Assembly: GCA_947036995.1 (NCBI GenBank)
Contig: CAMQTD010000007.1
Location: 1-38,666, forward strand
Source of the DNA: an uncultured Parabacteroides sp.
GTDB lineage: Bacteria > Bacteroidota > Bacteroidia > Bacteroidales > Tannerellaceae
Reading direction: 5' to 3'
DNA length: 38,666 nt
The stretch's first letter is position 1, and each line of letters starts with the position of its first letter. Positions 31,743 through 38,666 of the stretch are shown here, one piece after another. Under the pieces are notes generated by a model. That model had not been told where the DNA came from, made no database searches, and saw only the letters and a program-made list of their open reading frames with translations. The position numbers were made by a program, and so were the translations under genes.

Positions 31743-33159
31743 AAATCTTTTTATTTTTCAATCTGGGTTCATTAAACTGGTTACAATAATTCAATAAATT
31801 CTTTTTCAACGCTTCACGAATCGTTAAATACCTCGAATCGTCAAAAATATTTATCAACTCGTTTGGATCCGCTTTCAGATTAACCAACCAAGGTTTATCA
31901 TTCACACTTTCTGAAACGGTTAATTTATAGTTTGATGTTGCAACCGAAAGCCACGATGATTTCATCGCAACTTTCTTGCTTCTAGAGCTTACACCACGCA
32001 TATAAACTGCATCTTCTTGCCCTTTTTTCAATTTGCCATGCGTCATCAATTTGGCAACATTGCGTCCCTCAAAATGTGTATCGTTTTCGATGCCTACAAT
32101 AGAAAGAAGCGTTGGTGTAAGATCTATCAAGCCCAATACATTGTCCTGCTTCTTCGCTTTTTTAAGTTTCGATGGGTAGGATATGATGAATGGAACTTTT
32201 GCCGATCCATCCATAGGAACTCCCTTATTCACCAAACCATGCTCTCCACACAAATCGCCATGATCGGACGTGAAAATGATAATTGTTTTATCTAATCGAT
32301 CGGCAGGTATTGCAGAAATTAATCGGCCAATATTATCATCCAAACATTTTATCATTCCAAAATAGTTGGACATATTTTCCATTTTTGCATTGCCATAGTT
32401 CCAAAGAGGTAATTTTGATTTTTCTTTAGAGGCTGACGCGGGGTACTCGAACTTCATTTCATCATACATTCCGTCATATGGCTTTCGCACCTTATTCGGT
32501 CCATGCGGATCTGGAAAACTTAGATAACAAAAATAGGGTTGATCCGACTCCTCTTCAATAAATTCTTTGGCTCTTGTGGTCAAAAAATCTGTTGTAAAAA
32601 GAGAGTCTGGTAAATTATTTGCTTGACTAGGAGCAAATTGAGGCTTTCCATTATTCCATGTTATATATTTATTATGTCCACGATTATACATAAAGTCATT
32701 GTGCGTAAATCCGAAATCACGGGAGGGATTCCATTCAGGCTTCCCACTTCCGTTCAAATGCAATTTACCATAAAAGCCTGTTCTATAACCATTCTCTCTA
32801 AGAATCTCAGCAACTGTTTTTACATGCTCATTTATGGGTATGTCATTTGTAACAACATCATTATTTTGTGGATAAAGTCCCGTAATCATTGATGCTCTAC
32901 TGGGAGAACTAACTGGTGTAGTTGCATAGCAATTGGTAAATAAAATCCCATTAGCTGCAATTTTATCAATGTTTGGTGTTTCAACTTGTACTCCTTTTCC
33001 CCAAATATTCTGTTGATTTGCATCCAAATACTGTCTATAACAACCCAGTGTTTTTAGATTGTGCTCATCTGTTTGGATAAGCAGTATATCTGGGTATTCT
33101 TCAGCAGAACAGATGGCTGTCGATAGTGACAGCCATGTGAAAATTATCTCTCGTTTCAT
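31717..33159 (-). CDS. Sulfatase, serine-type (S1 family), first of two
   Basis: 480-residue exported sulfatase. Signal peptide about residues 1-19 (ending ICSAEEYP), then DILLIQTDEHNLKTLGCYRQ. The active-site signature is S-S-P-S-R at residues 84-88 (TPVSSPSRASMITG), making Ser84 the formylglycine precursor. Further landmarks are GKLHLNG, SFPDPHGPNKVRKPYDGM and FTSDHGDLCGEHGLVNKG, which resemble iduronate-2-sulfatase- and heparan-type members of S1. The substrate is not determined. It starts 10 bp after the broken small lipoprotein gene and is in the same transcript as the SusC/SusD pair. Confidence 0.92.
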   Translation of the reverse strand: MKREIIFTWLSLSTAICSAEEYPDILLIQTDEHNLKTLGCYRQYLDANQQNIWGKGVQVETPNIDKIAANGILFTNCYATTPVSSPSRASMITGLYPQNNDVVTNDIPINEHVKTVAEILRENGYRTGFYGKLHLNGSGKPEWNPSRDFGFTHNDFMYNRGHNKYITWNNGKPQFAPSQANNLPDSLFTTDFLTTRAKEFIEEESDQPYFCYLSFPDPHGPNKVRKPYDGMYDEMKFEYPASASKEKSKLPLWNYGNAKMENMSNYFGMIKCLDDNIGRLISAIPADRLDKTIIIFTSDHGDLCGEHGLVNKGVPMDGSAKVPFIISYPSKLKKAKKQDNVLGLIDLTPTLLSIVGIENDTHFEGRNVAKLMTHGKLKKGQEDAVYMRGVSSRSKKVAMKSSWLSVATSNYKLTVSESVNDKPWLVNLKADPNELINIFDDSRYLTIREALKKNLLNYCNQFNEPRLKNKKIYDELQKNI

Positions 33160-33169
33160 TTAAAACCTA

Positions 33170-33636
33170 TTATTTTTTTTCGTACACATTCACTCGCTTA
33201 TTATCCCAACTAACAGCCTGGATATGCGTCGCATTTTCAGGAAACCTAACATAGGTTTGTGTATTATCAGTTATGCCTGTACCTAGAATAGATACGTGAA
33301 GCAATTTATTATTTTCATAAACTTCGTAAGCCACTGCATTTTTCCAAATTATCGAAGATATATATTTAGCTCCATTCGCATTAATAAAGATCGGAAGAGC
33401 ACTTCCTTCAATACCCATTTTATTCTTAAATATTGCGAGGCTATTTACAGAAATATATCCAAGTGCTACATCCGATAGGCTTGCTTTTGTTTTGATACAA
33501 ATGAGTGTATCCTGTTTTCAGATGTAAAAAAAGCGGTAGTAGCATCTAATTTTAGGCAGGGAGATTCTGTAACTAATTCTTCTGTGCAACTAAATAAAAA
33601 CAAAGCAATTAAGGAGATCAATATTGTATGTTTCAT
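33170..33636 (-). pseudogene. Small lipoprotein gene with a probable one-base deletion
   Basis: An ATG at 33636 starts MKHTILISLIALFLFSCTEE, a clear lipoprotein signal with Cys17. The frame continues to codon 40 and then ends at a TAG (33466-33468) after 56 residues. The minus-one frame continues from the same point as KQDTLICIKTKASLSDVALG and runs without a stop to 33170, with INANGAKYISSIIWKNAVAY and a YVRFPENATHIQAVSWDNKR end. The frames meet at a run of four A residues on minus (33515-33518). Five A residues would restore one 155-residue lipoprotein. No standard slippery heptamer is in phase, so a mutation or sequencing error is more likely than programmed frameshifting. Family not recognised. 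Confidence 0.7.
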
Positions 33637-33642
33637 AATATA

Positions 33643-33679
33643 TAGACATCATCGAGTAAAAATATCCCGATGATGTCTA
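33643..33679 (-). other. Perfect hairpin between the SusD gene and the small lipoprotein gene
   Basis: 12-bp perfect stem (33643-33654 with 33668-33679, 13-nt loop). It begins 6 bp after the SusD stop and ends 6 bp before the next ATG. On minus no T-run follows, so it is more likely an RNA-stability or translation-control element than a terminator. Confidence 0.65.
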
Positions 33680-33685
33680 ATTAAT

Positions 33686-35581
33686 TTAATAATGAGGATT
33701 TTGTATAATTTGTGGACACTTATTTACCTCTCTCTGAGGAATAGGCATAAGGTATTGTGCTGGGGTTTTAAAATTTCGGATATATTTATGCTCCGTATCT
33801 TTAAAAAACTCTTCGTCAGTTGTACCATCAATATTTAGACCTCTAACAGGTTTACCTAAAATGTCAGCTATTTTCCATCTTCTCAAATCCCAAAATCTAT
33901 GGTTCTCTAAATAAAGTTCAATCTGTCTTTCGGTACGAACTATTTCGCGTAACCCCTCTTTCGTATTTGCTTTATTTGGATTTATAGCTTTTTGCCAAGC
34001 AACATCAATCGTTGGCACGCCTGCTCTTGTACGAATTTTGTCTGCGTAAAACTTAGCTGTAGGTAAGTCTTCCAATTCCACTAGAATCTCGGCATAATTC
34101 AAATATAGCTCAGCCATACGAATCAATGGATATGAGTAATGAATCGGTCCATTCTGGAAAGCAGGATGAACAAATTTTTTGTTCAAATAACCACTTCCAG
34201 AGAAATTTCCTGTGCGATCTTTCTTTCCATGTTTATCCATTTTTCTAAATTCAAGCTTGATGCGCTTCTTTGCAGCCACATTACTTGTAGGTTTTCCATC
34301 GTATTTTGCAATTTCAAAATTCCCATTATGAAATCCTATCCACGAAAAGAAACGAGATTCTCTGTTCAAGTGCAATTTAATTGTTGTACCATTAGATATA
34401 GTGCTATAATTGTTACCATCATAATTTGCAGGCATTTTAACTATATCAAATCTACCTTCATAATCAAATGTAGGATCTTCATCAATTGGCAAACCATTTT
34501 TGGTATGAAATAACTCTACGAAATCCAATGTTGGAGCAATGGTAGTCCATGAGTTTTTATACCCATTAGAGGCATTTTGAATCGGCGTGGATTGATTTTG
34601 GATCATATAGGTTGTTTCTTTACGTGTATCTACCATAATAACCTCAGGGTTCATACCTCCTACATTATCCATAAATGTATATCGAACAGCACGCTGAAAA
34701 TTATTCACTGGTCCTGGATTTTGAGCTGACGGAGCACCTGCATCCTCTTTGGTATACAAACGATAACCTGCAGCTTCTAACGTATCAATAGCTGCTTTTG
34801 TTACAGCTGCTGCCTTTTCCCATTTCTCTTTTTTATATTCCAAAGACATCAAAGGCTCACCAGTTGTTGGGCTCTTAAAGTTAGCATAAAATTCACTATT
34901 TCCATTCGCTAGTGGTGATGCTGCATAAAGATGCAAACGTGAACGTAAAGCTAGTGCTGCATATTTTGTAATACGACCATAATCATCTCCTTCTTGCTTT
35001 TGAGCTAAATTAGGAATTACTTCTTCTAATTTTTTGTCGATAAAATCAACAACATCCTCATAACTTGATCTTTCTGGTAATAGTGTAACACTTGTACTTG
35101 GATCATGTTTTTTATCCATAATTACAGATGGCCCATAGGCAACCAACGATAAAAAGTGATAATATGCAATTAAGAAATTCGCCTCAGCTTTATAATATTG
35201 TAAATCTATTTCAAGTAAATCTGGTGTTAGTTCTACTACTTCTAAAAAGTCATGGCATCTTCTTACACCATTCCATATATTTTTATAATATGCATCTGTT
35301 AGCCCCAAAGATGATGGCGAATAGTATCCCCTTGGAAAAGTAGACCATCCATCTTTTTCAACCCCGTTTACAATTTCTGCTGCCGAAAACTTATCCAATG
35401 CTTCTGAAGCACGAGCCACTGGGATTTTCGAATAACAAGAATAAAGAAATTTCTTTGCTGCCGCTGGATTTTGATACGTATTCTCCAATATTGGACGCTC
35501 GTCTGGAACAAGATCCAAGTAGTCACAACTACCTAATCCAAACGCCAAAAGAAAACTATATATAATATGTTTTGATTTCAT
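33686..35581 (-). CDS. SusD/RagB-family glycan-binding lipoprotein
   Basis: 631-residue outer-membrane lipoprotein that forms the lid of the SusC transporter and helps capture oligosaccharides. Lipobox GLGSC with Cys19, then DYLDLVPDERP typical of the family. The TPR-rich core follows, with YYKAEANFLIAYYHFLSLVA (about 129-148) and ALRSRLHLYAASPLA (about 211-225). The C-terminal SusD region has YPLIRMAELYLNYAEILVEL, ERQIELYLENHRFWDLRRW and the final YLMPIPQREVNKCPQIIQNP. It is 20 bp after the SusC-like gene. With two sulfatases downstream, the ligand is probably a sulfated glycan. Confidence 0.95.
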   Translation of the reverse strand: MKSKHIIYSFLLAFGLGSCDYLDLVPDERPILENTYQNPAAAKKFLYSCYSKIPVARASEALDKFSAAEIVNGVEKDGWSTFPRGYYSPSSLGLTDAYYKNIWNGVRRCHDFLEVVELTPDLLEIDLQYYKAEANFLIAYYHFLSLVAYGPSVIMDKKHDPSTSVTLLPERSSYEDVVDFIDKKLEEVIPNLAQKQEGDDYGRITKYAALALRSRLHLYAASPLANGNSEFYANFKSPTTGEPLMSLEYKKEKWEKAAAVTKAAIDTLEAAGYRLYTKEDAGAPSAQNPGPVNNFQRAVRYTFMDNVGGMNPEVIMVDTRKETTYMIQNQSTPIQNASNGYKNSWTTIAPTLDFVELFHTKNGLPIDEDPTFDYEGRFDIVKMPANYDGNNYSTISNGTTIKLHLNRESRFFSWIGFHNGNFEIAKYDGKPTSNVAAKKRIKLEFRKMDKHGKKDRTGNFSGSGYLNKKFVHPAFQNGPIHYSYPLIRMAELYLNYAEILVELEDLPTAKFYADKIRTRAGVPTIDVAWQKAINPNKANTKEGLREIVRTERQIELYLENHRFWDLRRWKIADILGKPVRGLNIDGTTDEEFFKDTEHKYIRNFKTPAQYLMPIPQREVNKCPQIIQNPHY

Positions 35582-35601
35582 AATATTATCTATTAATATA
35601 A

Positions 35602-38600
35602 TTATTTAAATGTAAATTGAATACCTACGTTATATGTTTTTTGTGTAGGATAACCTAAACCGTTACCACTACCCATTTCTGGATCCCAATATTTAAATGG
35701 AGAGAAAGTCATTAGGTTAGTCCCACTCAAATAGACTCTGAACATCTTATGAGAGAATCCAACTTCTGCATTCTTCAACTTTAAAAAAGCACCATTTCGC
35801 AACCAGTAAGTTGATTGAACAACATTGTTATTATTGGTATCACGGGTTAGACGAGGATAAGCTGCATTGGCATTCGGGTTAGACTCTGTCCAATAATCTT
35901 CAGCAATAAAATCCATAACACCCCTTGTTGCATTTTTTCCAAATGGGTGAACGTCATTCATCAAGATTGATACTTTAGCTGCCCCTTGAAAAAACAGAGA
36001 AAAATCCCAATTTTTATATCGCATAGATGGTCCAAAACCATAAATAATTTCTGGTGTCGTAGGATTACCATGATACTGACGATCATTTGAATCTATTATA
36101 CCATCTACAATTCCTTCTACATTTGGTATGTCCGAATATTTGATGTCTCCTGGCATTGGTATATAACCCAATGTCTGTTCTGCATGCTTTAATACATCGT
36201 CTGCATTAACAAACAATCCATTTGATAAATACAACAGTTTTTGATCCACAGAATGCCCTACTTGTTGCAAATTTGGATACAATGCATATGGAGGTTCATC
36301 TTTAGCCAATACCGTGTTGCGTGCAAACGTAAATGTTCCTTTAAAGGATAAGAAAAAATCTTTTGTTAACTGCTTGTTATAGTCCAAAGAAATATCCATA
36401 CCGACATTCTTCATCTTTCCAACATTTCCATATACTTTAGTACTGCTGGTACCAATAAAATCTGGAATTGTATTGCCTCTTTCTACATAAATATTCTTAC
36501 GAATTTCTTGAAATAGATCTACATTAATTTTAAAATCGTGAAATAGTTGCGCGTCAAATCCAATATTGTATTTTTCACCAACCTCCCATGTTAATTCTGG
36601 ATTATAAAATCTATTCCAGTGAGGTCCATTTTGAGTGATGTTTTGATTTACACCAGTAGTATAACCCCAGCTATTATTAGATAGTATGATATCTTCTAAG
36701 TATGCAAAGCGTGTATTACTAATAGCATCATTACCTACAAGACCAAAAGATCCTCTCAGTTTAAAATAAGGAAGGATATCTGACAATGGCTCCCAAAATT
36801 TCTCTTCAGAAATGTTATATCCTAAAGCAAAAGATGGAAAGAATCCATATCTATTCCCCTTTTCAAAATTTTCTGATCCATTGTATCCAAAATTGACCTC
36901 GGTCATATAACGATTATCATAGCTATATGAAAAACGTCCTGCAAGACCTTGTTTTCTACGAGGCAATGAATTCAATAGGTTATCAGGCAAATTCAAATCC
37001 AATTGGTCTTGATTATACAATAACAAAGCATTTACACTCTGAATACCAAATTTTCGTGTATAATCTAAATACGTTTGAATATATAATCTTCGAGTTCCCG
37101 AAGAACTTCCTGTTGTAGAAAGAGCCGTGTTTTGCTCTCCTCCAACACGAGATAAAGTATATTCGCCCGTTGCTGTATCATATACATCTTTTTCATATTG
37201 ATTATATGCTCCTCCACGCTCTACAGTTGTCTTAGATGTGTTTTTAAATGAGATCAATGCATTAAAAGTTAATCCTTTTGTTATCACCTTAAGATCTTGC
37301 TTTAACTTCAAGTTTGTGTTTACAATACTTGTAAAACTTGATTTATAACCTGATACATATTCAGCAACAGGATTGCGAAACCCTCCATTATATACACCTC
37401 CGCTTAATCCACCCCAAAGCTCATGCGCACCGCCTTCAGAAGGATATTTAACTGGGAAATCTACAGGGGAAGCCTCTTTAGATATTGAAAATATATCATT
37501 CACACTTTTCTTCGGACCACTCCAGTCTTGCATATTCACATTTAATCCCAAAGAAATGTCTGTTGTAGGCGTAGCTTTTATTTTTAGATTATTAATAAAA
37601 TCATAACGAACCACATTTACGCTATTATTGTATGAAAAATAGTCGTTACTTAACGATCGTAAGTTACCTCCATCTCGCTTTACAGATGCACTCATAAAGT
37701 AAGTAACCACTTTACGTCCACCTCTAATATTAAAGTTGAATCGTTCAGAGTCCGACAATGGTTTAAACATTGTATCGTACCAATTCACATTTGGATAAAT
37801 ATATGAATTGTTTCCTGCAAGTGTACCTTTTATTTTTTCTTCGGTAAACAATGCCTGATTTCCTCCACGTGTTGTAACGGATTCGTTATATAAACGCATA
37901 TATTCATTACCATCTACCATCTCTGGAACGGATGTTAACTCCCTTACAGCAGCTTCAAATCTGAAGTTAATCACTGGCTTTATCATGTCTTTACCAGACT
38001 TTGTTGTTACAATCATAACACCATTAGCCCCACGTGTACCGTAAAGAGCAGTTGCAGTTGCATCTTTCAAGATAGAAAAACTTTCAATTACTTCAGCATC
38101 CAATGCATTAAGTTCTTGTCCACTAATTTCAACTCCATCCAGAACAATTAATGCACCAGTTGCTCCGCTGAATGTTGATTTACCACGAATCCAAAAATTT
38201 GACCCATCTGCACCTGGCTCTCCCGATTTCTGTACAGCGATTACACCTGCCATACGACCTGCAAAACTTGAAGTCAAACTTGATGAAGGAACCGTTAAGT
38301 CTGATGGTCTAATTTGTTGAACAGAACCAACCATTGATTCTTTCTTTTGGCTTACTCCAAATGCTGTTACAACAACCTCTTCTAAGGCTGCAATATCTGG
38401 AACCAAACTAACTTTAACAAAATCATTCTTCCCTACTTGTATCTCTTGACTTTTATATCCAATATATGAGACAATCAATATTGATTTTAATGGAATATCA
38501 ATCATAAAATTTCCATCCATATCTGTAATCGTTCCAACAGTTGGATTACCTTTTTGTACAATATTTACACCAATAGCAGGAATATTATTTTCATCCAATA

Positions 38601-38666
38601 CAACTCCCTCTAAACGTTTCTTTTTTTGAGATTTATTCTGTAATTGATTATTGTTATTAGATTTAT
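35602..38666 (-). CDS. SusC/RagA-family TonB-dependent transporter (5' end outside window)
   Basis: At least 1,021 residues are present; the frame runs through the right edge, so the signal peptide is missing. Codons upstream of a TTG at 38596-38598 remain open (NNNNQLQNKSQKKKRLEGVV), so that TTG is not the start. Domains in order are a carboxypeptidase-regulatory-like domain (GVVLDENNIPAIGVNIV), the TonB box-like LEEVVVTAFG, a plug with RGKSTFSGATGALIVLDGVE and ATALYGTRGANGVMIVTTK, then a long 22-strand-type barrel ending YNVGIQFTFK. It imports oligosaccharides with its SusD partner. Confidence 0.96.
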   Translation of the reverse strand, partial: KSNNNNQLQNKSQKKKRLEGVVLDENNIPAIGVNIVQKGNPTVGTITDMDGNFMIDIPLKSILIVSYIGYKSQEIQVGKNDFVKVSLVPDIAALEEVVVTAFGVSQKKESMVGSVQQIRPSDLTVPSSSLTSSFAGRMAGVIAVQKSGEPGADGSNFWIRGKSTFSGATGALIVLDGVEISGQELNALDAEVIESFSILKDATATALYGTRGANGVMIVTTKSGKDMIKPVINFRFEAAVRELTSVPEMVDGNEYMRLYNESVTTRGGNQALFTEEKIKGTLAGNNSYIYPNVNWYDTMFKPLSDSERFNFNIRGGRKVVTYFMSASVKRDGGNLRSLSNDYFSYNNSVNVVRYDFINNLKIKATPTTDISLGLNVNMQDWSGPKKSVNDIFSISKEASPVDFPVKYPSEGGAHELWGGLSGGVYNGGFRNPVAEYVSGYKSSFTSIVNTNLKLKQDLKVITKGLTFNALISFKNTSKTTVERGGAYNQYEKDVYDTATGEYTLSRVGGEQNTALSTTGSSSGTRRLYIQTYLDYTRKFGIQSVNALLLYNQDQLDLNLPDNLLNSLPRRKQGLAGRFSYSYDNRYMTEVNFGYNGSENFEKGNRYGFFPSFALGYNISEEKFWEPLSDILPYFKLRGSFGLVGNDAISNTRFAYLEDIILSNNSWGYTTGVNQNITQNGPHWNRFYNPELTWEVGEKYNIGFDAQLFHDFKINVDLFQEIRKNIYVERGNTIPDFIGTSSTKVYGNVGKMKNVGMDISLDYNKQLTKDFFLSFKGTFTFARNTVLAKDEPPYALYPNLQQVGHSVDQKLLYLSNGLFVNADDVLKHAEQTLGYIPMPGDIKYSDIPNVEGIVDGIIDSNDRQYHGNPTTPEIIYGFGPSMRYKNWDFSLFFQGAAKVSILMNDVHPFGKNATRGVMDFIAEDYWTESNPNANAAYPRLTRDTNNNNVVQSTYWLRNGAFLKLKNAEVGFSHKMFRVYLSGTNLMTFSPFKYWDPEMGSGNGLGYPTQKTYNVGIQFTFK

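Noticed and set aside
33508-33524. Programmed minus-one frameshift in the small lipoprotein gene
   Set aside because: The site is TCT GAA AAC AGG in phase, which is not a standard X-XXY-YYZ slippery heptamer, and no clear stimulatory hairpin follows; a one-base deletion is simpler.
38596-38598. TTG as start codon of the SusC-like gene
   Set aside because: The frame remains open to the window edge and the residues before the TTG complete the carboxypeptidase-regulatory-like domain, so the true start and signal peptide are outside.
1-38666. CRISPR arrays, tRNA or rRNA genes, insertion sequences, integrase or phage genes
   Set aside because: I looked for regularly spaced repeats, cloverleaf-like segments and transposase motifs on both strands and found none that I could support.

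Overview
The window comes from a Bacteroidota chromosome, most probably order Bacteroidales (anaerobe-like; genus not assignable by eye). The evidence is the low GC content, several promoters with the phylum's -7 element TAnnTTTG, a SusC/SusD pair, the Rpb6-type omega subunit, lineage-restricted families (DUF4290, DUF4293, DUF4783, DUF5715, DUF5074), and serine-type sulfatases.

Region 1 (1-9,362, all minus strand) is core housekeeping. A bamD-rpoZ unit and a DUF4293 membrane protein precede the unit DUF4290-murA-rimM-M23 peptidase-dxr-rseP (rseP is cut by the window edge): envelope, isoprenoid and ribosome maturation. A phenylacetate-CoA ligase and a two-ACT-domain protein form a separate unit at 7,617-9,362.

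Region 2 (9,499-16,738) is the most unusual part. thyA and folA, both on plus, are separated by a seven-gene minus-strand island (10,380-15,719): YbjN-like protein, PspA, DUF4178 protein, a Ser/Arg/Gly-tailed lipoprotein, a duplicated DUF350 membrane protein, a membrane-anchored spermidine synthase and a compact S-adenosylmethionine decarboxylase. The order resembles the enterobacterial yjfI-yjfJ-yjfK-yjfL-yjfM row (with the DUF350 and lipoprotein positions exchanged), but with a complete aminopropyl-transfer pair in place of the yjfC ATP-grasp amidoligase. I read it as an envelope-stress/polyamine module. A hairpin-plus-T-run after pspA could set the ratio of PspA to the downstream proteins.

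Region 3 (17,306-26,291) is again housekeeping: a methyltransferase and rlmH, DUF4783-nadC, aroC, a SlyD-like FKBP with a seven-cysteine tail, a PatB/MalY C-S lyase, a DUF5715 lipoprotein with M15-peptidase-like residues, and purC-menG-aroE.

Region 4 (26,290-29,545, minus) is a cobalamin riboswitch-controlled pair of surface lipoproteins. One is a DUF5074 beta-propeller protein comparable with BtuG. No TonB-dependent transporter lies in the unit, and the long leader holds a possible 51-codon ORF.

Region 5 (29,872-38,666, minus) is a sulfated-glycan utilisation locus: SusC-like (5' end outside the window), SusD-like, a small lipoprotein broken by a probable one-base deletion, and two Ser-type sulfatases. 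Beyond it lies a frameshifted gene relic. Strong perfect hairpins separate most convergent units.
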